From an uncultured Eubacteriales bacterium (GTDB lineage: Bacteria; Bacillota; Clostridia; Oscillospirales; Acutalibacteraceae): 47,485 nt of DNA. The DNA lies in NCBI GenBank assembly GCA_949292775.1, contig CASFBL010000019.1, positions 1 to 47,485 of the forward strand, given 5' to 3'. Under the pieces are notes generated by a model. That model saw only the letters and a list, made by a program, of their open reading frames with translations. It did no database searches and was not told where the DNA came from. A program made the translations under genes and the position numbers. Shown here one piece after another: positions 7,070-14,326 of the stretch (positions are counted from its first letter, which is position 1; every line of letters starts with the position of its first letter).

Positions 7070-8569
7070 TTATTCCCCGGCGTGGGCAATGCCCAAAATT
7101 TCCAGTTCCTTTTGTGTAAGGCCAATGCCGCGAAGCATCAGACGGTTGCCGCGTAGCGAGTCAATGGAGTTTAATCCCATGCCGCCGAGCATTTCTTTCA
7201 TTTCATGGTTCCATGCAGAAATCAGGTTAACCACGCGCAGATACATCTCTTCCGGATTCAGGCGTTCGGTAAGCTCCGGGCGCTGGGTCGCAATGCCCCA
7301 GCTGCATTTGCCGGTGTGGCACTGCTGGCACATATGACAGCCCATGGCAATCAGCGGCGCTGTGGCGACATAAACCGCGTCCGCGCCGAGCGCAATGGCT
7401 TTGACAATGTCCGCCGAATTGCGGAACGAGCCGGAAACAACCAGCGAAACCGAGTTGCGGATGCTCTCATCGCGCAGCCTTTGGTCTACGGCGGCGAGCG
7501 CCAATTCAATCGAAATACCGACATTGTCGCGGATGCGAGTCGGCGCCGCGCCTGTGCCGCCGCGGAAGCCGTCCATCACAATGATATCCGCGCCCGCGCG
7601 TGCAACGCCGGACACAATCGCTGCGCAGTTGTGCACCGCCGCGATTTTGACAGCAACCGGTTTTTGATATTCGGTCGCTTCTTTTAACGACCATATCAGC
7701 TGCCGCAGGTCTTCAATCGAGTAAATATCGTGGTGCGGGGCGGGGGAAATGGCGTCGCTGCCCGGCGGAATCATACGCGCATTGCTGACCTCCACCGTTA
7801 CCTTTTCACCGGGCAAATGGCCGCCGATGCCGGGCTTTGCACCCTGACCGATTTTGATTTCGATAAAACGGCTGTCGTCAAGATAAGCCTTGTGCACGCC
7901 AAAACGCCCGGACGCGACCTGCACGACTGCGCAATCGGCAAATTCCTTTAAGCCCGGGTGCATGCCGCCTTCACCGGTGTTGAAAAGCGTACCGAGTTCC
8001 CGCGCCGCCATAGCGAGCGTTTTCTGCGCGTTAAAGGAAATCGAGCCGAACGACATCGCGGAAAACATGATTGGTGTTTCCAAACGAATCTGTGGGGGCA
8101 TAACGGTTTTCATCGCGCCGTTTTCATCAAATTCGATTTTATCGGGTTTGCGGCCTAAATAGGTGCGGATTTCCATCGGCTCGCGCAGCGGGTCAATCGA
8201 GGGGTTTGTTACCTGACTTGCGTTTAACAGCATTTTGTCCCAGTAAATGGGGTAGGGCTTGTTGTTCGACATACCCGAAAGCAAAACCCCGCCGGTTTCA
8301 GCCTGTTTTAAAATTTCCTTTTGTACCTGCGGCGTCCAGTTTGCATGCGGCTTGTAAGCGTCCTCATACTTGGTAATCTGAATCGCGTGCGTCGGGCAGA
8401 CCGCTACACAGCGGTGACAGGCGACGCATTTGCTGTCGTCTGCCAATACGGTTTTACCGTCTTTGTCAAAATAGTGCACACCGTAAGGGCACTGCTCCAC
8501 GCATTTCCCGCAGGAAATGCAGCGGCGCGCGTTACGGACAATTTCAAATTCGGGAACGATATAATTCAT
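7070..8569 (-). CDS. gltB: Glutamate synthase FMN subunit with ferredoxin domain
   Basis: A 499-residue catalytic subunit that would make glutamate from 2-oxoglutarate and ammonia. Residues 10-65 hold two [4Fe-4S] motifs (CISCGKCVEQCPYG and CVACHRCVAVCP), a ferredoxin module not found in the classical NADPH enzyme's large subunit. The rest is the FMN-binding TIM barrel: GEGGMHPG, the VKIAAVHNCAAIVSGVARAGAD stretch with the glycine-rich phosphate site, and the cysteine cluster CHMCQQCHTGKC that binds the 3Fe-4S centre. No NADPH-binding small subunit (GltD) is nearby, so reduced ferredoxin is the probable donor (inference). The ATG overlaps the upstream gene's stop in an ATGA, with AGGAGG before it, so translation is coupled. 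Confidence 0.92.
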   Translation of the reverse strand: MNYIVPEFEIVRNARRCISCGKCVEQCPYGVHYFDKDGKTVLADDSKCVACHRCVAVCPTHAIQITKYEDAYKPHANWTPQVQKEILKQAETGGVLLSGMSNNKPYPIYWDKMLLNASQVTNPSIDPLREPMEIRTYLGRKPDKIEFDENGAMKTVMPPQIRLETPIMFSAMSFGSISFNAQKTLAMAARELGTLFNTGEGGMHPGLKEFADCAVVQVASGRFGVHKAYLDDSRFIEIKIGQGAKPGIGGHLPGEKVTVEVSNARMIPPGSDAISPAPHHDIYSIEDLRQLIWSLKEATEYQKPVAVKIAAVHNCAAIVSGVARAGADIIVMDGFRGGTGAAPTRIRDNVGISIELALAAVDQRLRDESIRNSVSLVVSGSFRNSADIVKAIALGADAVYVATAPLIAMGCHMCQQCHTGKCSWGIATQRPELTERLNPEEMYLRVVNLISAWNHEMKEMLGGMGLNSIDSLRGNRLMLRGIGLTQKELEILGIAHAGE

Positions 8570-9666
8570 TTTGCATCAGCCTCCTGTGCAAAAGGGATAA
8601 ATACAGGCGTGCCGCCTTCGACCGCCATGATTTTTTCGGGGTCGGGGCAAATCACGCGAATGGCGGATTCCTCCGAGGCGAAATAGGTCTTTGTGTCTTT
8701 TTCTGCTGTAATCAGCGAGCGCAGCTTCAGCCGGTCGTTGAGCGCCAAAAGGCCGTGCTTCGAGCCGACCAAAATAGAAAACGGGCCGTTAATCAGCGCA
8801 CCGGAATAGGTGGCGCGCAGCGCGGTAAAAACATCTTGTGCCTCTTTCGGCATGCGGTCAATGACCTCCCATTCGGGCGCTGCCAAAATGCTCGCAGCGG
8901 TGTCGAGGCGAAGCCCCTGCCGGCGTACCAACAGGTCGAAAAGATAGGTGATGACTTCGGTATCGGTCTGCAAATTGCAATGATAGCCGAATTGCTCGAC
9001 ATAGCGGCGGTTGGCGTCATAGCTCGAAATTTCACCGTTGTGCACAATCGACCAGTCTAAAAGCGTGAACGGGTGCGCGCCGCCCCACCAGCCGGGCGTG
9101 TTGGTCGGGAAACGGCCGTGCGCGGTCCAGGTGTGCGCCTTATAAGTGTCGAGCATATAGTATTCACCGACATCCTCCGGGTAGCCGACCGCTTTAAAAG
9201 CGCCCATGTTTTTGCCGCTGGAAAAGACAAACGCACCGGAAATATCATTGTTGATGCGAATGACGCAGCGCGCGGTGTATTCCTCTTCATCAAAATCGTT
9301 CTTTTTGATTTTGCTTAATGGCACTGCGCCGAAATAACGCCAAATGAGCGGGGATTTTCCAATGGATTTTACTTTGCGGGTTGGAATTTGCTCAAAATTT
9401 TCAATGTCAAAATGCCGAAACAGGAATTCCTCTGTACGAATTCGCGCGTCATTGTCGTCGTAAAAAATATGAAACGCAAATAAATCCTGATATTCCGGGT
9501 AAATGCCGTAAGCGGCAAAGCCGCCGCCAAGGCCGTTGGAACGGTCGTGCATCAGCGCAATGCTTTCAATAATATCTGTTCCGTCGAAGCAGGCACCGCT
9601 TCGGTCGATGATTGCGGAAATGGCACAGCCGGAGGGAATCCGAACATCGCCTTCTCGTTTGAGCAT
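8566..9666 (-). CDS. Glutamate synthase glutaminase subunit (class II amidotransferase)
   Basis: First gene of the leftward glutamate synthase operon. The 366-residue protein is a class II (Ntn-type) glutamine amidotransferase that frees ammonia from glutamine. The Ntn core is visible: GCAISAI near the start, then TAHGRFPTNTPGWWGGAHPF (Arg and Asn that hold glutamine), then VHNGEISSY and QTDTEV. The probable nucleophile is C14, so a short propeptide of about 13 residues would have to be removed to expose it, as in PurF and GltB of other bacteria. The ATG at 9666 is chosen because AAGGAG lies eight bases before it; a TTG at 9675 lies inside that site. The stop overlaps the next start (ATGA). 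Confidence 0.9.
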   Translation of the reverse strand: MLKREGDVRIPSGCAISAIIDRSGACFDGTDIIESIALMHDRSNGLGGGFAAYGIYPEYQDLFAFHIFYDDNDARIRTEEFLFRHFDIENFEQIPTRKVKSIGKSPLIWRYFGAVPLSKIKKNDFDEEEYTARCVIRINNDISGAFVFSSGKNMGAFKAVGYPEDVGEYYMLDTYKAHTWTAHGRFPTNTPGWWGGAHPFTLLDWSIVHNGEISSYDANRRYVEQFGYHCNLQTDTEVITYLFDLLVRRQGLRLDTAASILAAPEWEVIDRMPKEAQDVFTALRATYSGALINGPFSILVGSKHGLLALNDRLKLRSLITAEKDTKTYFASEESAIRVICPDPEKIMAVEGGTPVFIPFAQEADAK

Positions 9667-9701
9667 GAACAACACTCCTTATCATTGGAAAATATGGCAC
9701 A

Positions 9702-9744
9702 GAAAGTTAAAAATGAAAGTTTAAAATCATTAACTTTCATTTTT
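9702..9744 (-). repeat. Inverted repeat in the glutamate synthase leader
   Basis: Perfect 13-bp arms, AAAAATGAAAGTT at 9709-9721 and AACTTTCATTTTT at 9732-9744, with a 10-base loop. A third GAAAGTT lies at 9702-9708, so the unit occurs twice direct and once inverted. It is 43-78 bases upstream of the first start codon. It could be a protein operator or an RNA hairpin in the leader. Confidence 0.7.
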
Positions 9745-9947
9745 CAAGAATTTGTTTGCTATTTTACAGTAATTCTGGCGGATTTTCAATATAAAAATTC
9801 ATTTTTGCCCGTAATTCGTTCAGAAAAGGCAGAACGCAAAAATCTAAAATAGACAAAAACTAAGATTTTGTTTATTTTGAACAAGTGAAGCGGCAGATTT
9901 TGGTTAGAGAAAGTGTTAAAATTTTCTGGTGTTTTTGCCCGCATTGC

Positions 9948-9976
9948 TTTACAGTACAAGGGGAATATGCTATATT
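9948..9976 (+). promoter_or_regulatory. Promoter of HTH-membrane gene 1
   Basis: TTTACA at 9948-9953, 17 bases, TATATT at 9971-9976; the start codon is 36 bases further on. Confidence 0.85.
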
Positions 9977-10012
9977 GGACATCAGAATTCAAGAAAACAG
10001 GGAGGCTCCCCT

Positions 10013-10966
10013 ATGGCAACGCGCACACTCCAAAAATTCCGCGCGGAACATGAAATTTGGCGCAAGGATTTGGCGAAAATTTTAGAAATGCCCGAGGAAG
10101 AACTCGAGCAATTGGAGACGATGGATAAAGTACCGCCTGAAATTGCACAGAAGCTGATAGCGGCCTATACCCTGCCGGCGGACTATTTTACCGTGGATGT
10201 GGATGCAGCGGCGGCAGAGGCAAGAGAGGCGCAAAAGCTGGAACCTGCTGCGCCGTTTCGCTATTTTTTTGTGGTAGCGCTTGTTTGGCATCTGCTCGTG
10301 CAGGTGGTGAACGCGCTGGTGCTGATTCCGACCAGCATTTTTGCCGCGCTTGATTTTACAGTTGCGCCGTTTTTCAACAACCTCGAATCGCTGTGCGCGA
10401 CGGTCATTACATTGGTGTCCGGTATATATTTGAGCAGCTATATTCGTAAAAAAACCAAATATCGCGGCGACATTATAAACTATGAGTTTTTATACCCTTA
10501 TCTTTCCGGCATGGCGATTTCGTGCCTTTCTTCTTTTTCCACCCTGTTTGCTGCAAAGATATTAGATCCGGCAAATTATTTTATGAACGAGATGATTCTG
10601 TCGGTGCCCACTTTCATTGTAACTTTGCTTGCCGGAGCGTGGTTTACGGCGACCCATTTGCAGGCGGCGGTTATGGAACCGGGTAAAAAGAAAGATAAAA
10701 CGCTTTTGGTGCTCTGTTGTGTAGCGCTTGCTTCGCGCATACTGGCGGGGCTGTTCATCTCGATTGCAAATGATTTTACCGGGCAAAGCTTTTGGTATTA
10801 TTTCAATACCGTGTTGTCTGTCTTACTGTTGGCGGCGGTTGCAGCCGGTATTTTGCTCGGTAGCAAAAAGAAGCCACAGCTGAATAAGGTTTGGTTTACT
10901 GCGCTGCCCGTGGTTGCAATGATATTGCCGCAGTGTATTTCTATGATTGCTGCCTTTGCGGCATAA
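10013..10966 (+). CDS. HTH-like N-terminus fused to a polytopic membrane domain (copy 1)
   Basis: Function unknown. Residues 1-60 resemble an XRE/Cro-type helix-turn-helix unit: RTLQKFRAEHEIWRKDLA, a short Glu-rich helix, then VPPEIAQKLIAAYTLPADYFTVD, the usual closing helix of such domains. After an Ala/Glu linker come six or seven hydrophobic segments (from about residue 85 to the end), with short loops and KKKPQLN before the last one. The ATG at 10013 is chosen over upstream open frame because GGAGG lies 8 bases before it and the promoter sits upstream. The protein at 11132 is a clear paralogue with the same architecture. It has its own promoter and terminator. A membrane-tethered regulator is a reasonable guess, but the DNA-binding helix is short and may not bind DNA. 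Confidence 0.8.
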   Translation: MATRTLQKFRAEHEIWRKDLAKILEMPEEELEQLETMDKVPPEIAQKLIAAYTLPADYFTVDVDAAAAEAREAQKLEPAAPFRYFFVVALVWHLLVQVVNALVLIPTSIFAALDFTVAPFFNNLESLCATVITLVSGIYLSSYIRKKTKYRGDIINYEFLYPYLSGMAISCLSSFSTLFAAKILDPANYFMNEMILSVPTFIVTLLAGAWFTATHLQAAVMEPGKKKDKTLLVLCCVALASRILAGLFISIANDFTGQSFWYYFNTVLSVLLLAAVAAGILLGSKKKPQLNKVWFTALPVVAMILPQCISMIAAFAA

Positions 10967-10983
10967 TGCCTTTGCTTTTGATT

Positions 10984-11020
10984 GCCCTGCCGGGGTTAAC
11001 CCGGCGGGGCTTTTATCTTT
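10984..11020 (+). terminator. Intrinsic terminator
   Basis: GC-rich stem GCCCTGCCGGG / CCCGGCGGGGC (10984-10994 and 11000-11010) with one G-T pair and a short loop, followed by TTTTATCTTTTT. Confidence 0.93.
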
Positions 11021-11059
11021 TTAGGGATTTGGACAAAACGCGATGCTAATTGTACAATC

Positions 11060-11088
11060 TTTACAAAAATAAATGAATATGGTATAGT
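11060..11088 (+). promoter_or_regulatory. Promoter of HTH-membrane gene 2 / two-component operon
   Basis: TTTACA at 11060-11065, 17 bases, TATAGT at 11083-11088. The -35 hexamer is identical to that of the paralogue's promoter. Confidence 0.85.
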
Positions 11089-11131
11089 TTTATTGGGCTG
11101 TTTTTGAAACTAAAGAAGGAGAGGGAGTTAT

Positions 11132-12118
11132 ATGTCAAAAAGAACCTTGGCACAATTTCGCGCAGAACGACAACTTTGGCGAAAAGATGTTGCACAGGCG
11201 CTTGGCATAAGCGAAGAAGCGTTGGAAGCGTTAGAACGCTCGTCAGAAGTGCCACCTGAAATCGCACAAAAAATTACGACCGCATACAACCTGCCGCCGG
11301 ATTATTTCACGGTGGATTTGGACGCCGTGGCAGCCGCCGCGGTTCAGGCACAAAAGAAAACGCCGCAAAACCCACTGGCGTATTTTTACAAAGTGAGCTT
11401 AGTTTGGCAGCTTTTAACTTTGCTGATTCTGAGCGTTGTAAACAGCGTTCCGGTTATTGTGCAGATCATTGTGGGCGATGCACCCGATATTTTGACAGAT
11501 ATTTTCACCGTAATTTATCAGGCGCTCCTTTTGATCTCCGGCGCTTTGCTGTGCCGTTACATTTTGCAAAAGACGACCTTTGCCGGCGAAATAGCGAAAG
11601 TAAAATGGTTGTTGATTCCGCTGGCGTATTTCGGCACGCGGGTGATAAGCGGGGTAGCTTTGTTTTTCATGCCGACCGAGCAGGAATTCAGGGCGTCATT
11701 AGATAGCAGTATGCTCGCTTTTTTCGGCAGTATGGCGAGCAATTTTGTTTTTGGTGTTTTAGAACTGTTCCTTTTGCCGCTTTTCATGGCCGGCATTTTG
11801 TGGGTGGCTTCTATGGAAGGCGGCGAAGTGCGCCGTAAAAAACAAAAAATGCTGTTTTGGGCCATGTTTGCTTCCCTGACGCTTTACCGTGTGTTATATG
11901 TGGTATGTTATCTGGTGATTGCGCGTAAGACGATGACGGCGCCGGCGTCCACCTGGATTTGGCAGGCGGTTTGGTATTTGCTGGCGGTTGCCGTTTTGTT
12001 CGGTGCGGCATACGGCCCGAAGAAGTTGCCGAAGTGCAACGCCTTGTGGCTTGTGGCGCTGCCGGTTGTTGATTGCATGCTGCCTTCCGTAATCATTCTT
12101 TTGCGCAGCATTTTCTAA
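11132..12118 (+). CDS. HTH-like N-terminus fused to a polytopic membrane domain (copy 2)
   Basis: A 328-residue paralogue of the 10013 gene. The first 60 residues align closely (RTLAQFRAE, WRKDVAQALG, then VPPEIAQKITTAYNLPPDYFTVD), while the membrane part has the same spacing of about six hydrophobic segments but little sequence identity. A basic loop (EVRRKKQK) lies between the fourth and fifth segments, and KKLPKCNALW precedes the last, as in copy 1. A strong AAGAAGGAGAGGGAG site precedes the ATG. There is no terminator in the 29 bases before the LytTR response regulator, so this protein, the regulator and the kinase form one transcript. That linkage suggests it senses, modulates or is an output of the two-component pair; this is inference. 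Confidence 0.82.
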   Translation: MSKRTLAQFRAERQLWRKDVAQALGISEEALEALERSSEVPPEIAQKITTAYNLPPDYFTVDLDAVAAAAVQAQKKTPQNPLAYFYKVSLVWQLLTLLILSVVNSVPVIVQIIVGDAPDILTDIFTVIYQALLLISGALLCRYILQKTTFAGEIAKVKWLLIPLAYFGTRVISGVALFFMPTEQEFRASLDSSMLAFFGSMASNFVFGVLELFLLPLFMAGILWVASMEGGEVRRKKQKMLFWAMFASLTLYRVLYVVCYLVIARKTMTAPASTWIWQAVWYLLAVAVLFGAAYGPKKLPKCNALWLVALPVVDCMLPSVIILLRSIF

Positions 12119-12147
12119 TCCGCTAAAATTTTCTTGAGGGGACTTTT

Positions 12148-12858
12148 ATGCTTTCGGTTGCAATTTGTGACGATGAACCGGCGATCTGCCGGGAAATAGA
12201 GGAACTGCTCGCCGGGCAGTTGGTGCGCGCCGACCTCGACGGGAACACACGGGTGTTTTCCGACGGGGAAAGCTTGGTGCGCGCGTATGAACGCGGCGAA
12301 GCGGATTTTCAAATCGTCTTTCTCGATATTAAAATGCAGGCGATGAACGGCATTTCCGCCGCGCGTGAAATCCGGCGCTATGACGAAAAGGTGCTGATTG
12401 TCTTTATCACCTCGTCGGCGGAATATGTGTTCCGCGGCTATGAGGTCAAAGCCTTTCGCTATATTTTAAAAACCGAACTGCACCAGGCGTTTCGCAAGAT
12501 TTTCGAGGAGTGTATGGAAGAACTGCGCGCCGACAGCCTGCGCCGGTTCTCGTTCCGACTCGGGGCGGACACCGTTACGCTCGACTTGCGGGACATTTTG
12601 TATTTTGAAAGCAACCGCCGGCAAATTACAGTGCAGGCAAAGGCGGAGAAATACACCTTTTACGGCAAGCTCGATGACATTGAACAGGAATTAAAGGGGC
12701 AGGATTTTGTGCGCTGTCACCAAAGCTTTTTGGTAAACGCCAAGCAGATTAAAATTGTCGGGGGAAATGCGCTGACATTGCTTTCCGGCGAAACGCTTCC
12801 CGTGAGCAAAAGCCGGCGCGAAGCGGTGCGCGACGCAAGCTTGTGGGCAATGAGGTAA
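12148..12858 (+). CDS. LytTR family response regulator (AgrA-like)
   Basis: A 236-residue response regulator. The receiver domain (residues 1-120) shows the acidic pair D8/D9, the phospho-acceptor D60 in VFLDIKM, the switch Thr/Ser at ITSS, and the lysine in FRYILKT. The LytTR DNA-binding domain (about 135-235) shows the family features ILYFESNRRQITV, GQDFVRCHQSFLVN and PVSKSRREAV. Proteins of this type bind direct 9-bp repeats upstream of target promoters. A GAGGGG site precedes the ATG, and the kinase gene starts five bases after its stop. The pair is of the Agr/quorum-sensing class, but no AgrB or AgrD is beside it, so the signal is unknown. Confidence 0.93.
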   Translation: MLSVAICDDEPAICREIEELLAGQLVRADLDGNTRVFSDGESLVRAYERGEADFQIVFLDIKMQAMNGISAAREIRRYDEKVLIVFITSSAEYVFRGYEVKAFRYILKTELHQAFRKIFEECMEELRADSLRRFSFRLGADTVTLDLRDILYFESNRRQITVQAKAEKYTFYGKLDDIEQELKGQDFVRCHQSFLVNAKQIKIVGGNALTLLSGETLPVSKSRREAVRDASLWAMR

Positions 12859-12862
12859 AGCG

Positions 12863-14215
12863 ATGTTTGAAACGGTATTGTTCAATATCATAAAGGCGCT
12901 GTCGTCGGTTTTTGAAATCGTGTTCGCCTTTATTTTGTTGTCGAGCTTTTTCGACAAAAAATATGTAAGCCCCTGGCCCCAGCGCGTGGCGTTTGTGCTT
13001 TCGGCGGGGATTATGTTCGCCCTGCAGGAAACCGGGCGCATCGGCGAGTTTAAAGTCCTTGCCGAAATTTTACTGGTGCTTGTGATTTCTTTCACCGTCT
13101 ACACCGGCAAAAAGCGCGACCGGGTCGTCTTTTTGCTGGCGTTTTCGCTGATGCTGGCGCTTGCGGATATTATGTCGGCGTTTGCACTTTCGTGGATTGC
13201 CGACCGCGCGCCCTTTTTAGAGCGCGACGCCTTTTTCTTCCGGCTTTTAAATTTGGAACTGCCTTATCTTATCATGCTGACGGCAGTTTTGCTTTTGTGC
13301 GGCTTTTTGCGCCGAAAAAGCGAGCACATCGAGTTTCGCTACTGGATAATGCTTTTGACCGTCCCTGCCATTACAATTATCACGCTTACGGTGTTCCAGT
13401 TTGCCTTGCAAAGTCTGCCGGAAGACGAGCAGATTCACAACTACATTTACGCTGCGGCGGCAGGGCTTTTGTTTATCACCGTTCTTGTGTTCGTACTGTT
13501 TTCCAAACTGCAAAACCAGCTTGCCATTGTGCGCGATAATCAGGAAATGAAGCTGCAAATGGATTTGCAAAAGCAGTCGGTCGAAAAAATGGAAACCGCT
13601 TATAACCACACACGCGCCCTGCGGCACGACTTAAAAAATCACCTGCGCTGTTTAAACGGGCTTTTGCAAAGCGGTGATTACGACGGTGCACGGGCTTATT
13701 TAAAAACCATGCAGTCCGACATTGAGGACGCGACCTATTTTGCGGTCAGCGAAAATTCGGCGGTCGATGCCATTTTGAACGAGAAACTGCTGGAAGCGCA
13801 GAAACAGCAAACCAATCTGCGCTTTGAGGTTGCCTCTTTGAAAAATACCCGCGCAAACGCGGTCGATTTGTGTATTATTTTGAGTAACGCGCTCGACAAC
13901 GCACTCGAAGCTTGCGCACAAATCTCGGATGTCGAAGAGCGCTTCATTACATTAAAAATCACAGAAACGCCGGAAAGCCTTGTGATTTCCGTTGCAAATC
14001 CGGTCGAAAAAGAGCCGGTGCGCCGCGGGATTTCGTTTGTCTCGACCAAAAAAGACGGCGCCAATCACGGCATCGGCTTAAAGAGCATTCGCTCCACCGC
14101 CGAAAAATACCGCGGCGAAGTGCTTGCGCGCTGTGAACAAAAGCGGTTTACCCTTTTGGTGCGGCTCAAATTTTCGGCGGAAAGCCAAAAAGGACAAAAA
14201 ACGGGTCAAAAATGA
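12863..14215 (+). CDS. GHKL sensor histidine kinase (AgrC-like)
   Basis: A 450-residue membrane kinase with six or seven N-terminal transmembrane segments (residues 1-215), a coiled-coil helix, and a cytosolic kinase module. The phosphorylated histidine is H255 in the box RALRHDLKNHLRCLNGLL, typical of the AgrC/ComD class (HPK10). The GHKL ATPase lacks a classical long lid but has the N-box ILSNALDNALEAC and the G-box HGIGLKSI. It is the last gene of the operon that begins at 11132, and ends before a terminator at 14241. It presumably phosphorylates the LytTR regulator encoded just before it. No cyclic-peptide gene is visible within 3 kb on either side. The last residues (KGQKTGQK) are an unstructured basic tail. 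Confidence 0.93.
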   Translation: MFETVLFNIIKALSSVFEIVFAFILLSSFFDKKYVSPWPQRVAFVLSAGIMFALQETGRIGEFKVLAEILLVLVISFTVYTGKKRDRVVFLLAFSLMLALADIMSAFALSWIADRAPFLERDAFFFRLLNLELPYLIMLTAVLLLCGFLRRKSEHIEFRYWIMLLTVPAITIITLTVFQFALQSLPEDEQIHNYIYAAAAGLLFITVLVFVLFSKLQNQLAIVRDNQEMKLQMDLQKQSVEKMETAYNHTRALRHDLKNHLRCLNGLLQSGDYDGARAYLKTMQSDIEDATYFAVSENSAVDAILNEKLLEAQKQQTNLRFEVASLKNTRANAVDLCIILSNALDNALEACAQISDVEERFITLKITETPESLVISVANPVEKEPVRRGISFVSTKKDGANHGIGLKSIRSTAEKYRGEVLARCEQKRFTLLVRLKFSAESQKGQKTGQK

Positions 14216-14237
14216 CAATTCGCAAATAATTCACGAA

Positions 14238-14285
14238 AAAAATGCTATGTTTGTATCAGAGATACAGCATAGCATTTTATTTTGA
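14238..14285 (+). terminator. Intrinsic terminator after the kinase gene
   Basis: Stem AATGCTATG / CATAGCATT with an inner TGTATC-AGA-GATACA hairpin (14241-14276) and a trailing TTTTATTTT. Confidence 0.9.
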
Positions 14286-14326
14286 AAGATGCTGTTCTTT
14301 TCTGGGAAAACAGGGGAGGTGTCCAC

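Larger units (their letters stand above)
9667..10012. other. Divergent intergenic region of glutamate synthase and HTH-membrane gene
   Basis: About 345 bases without a gene. On the left it carries a long A/T-rich inverted repeat (9709-9744) in the leader of the leftward glutamate synthase operon. On the right it carries a clear rightward promoter (9948-9976). I could not identify a convincing leftward promoter: there are several A/T-rich candidates near 9780-9890, none with two good hexamers at 17-bp spacing. Confidence 0.6.
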
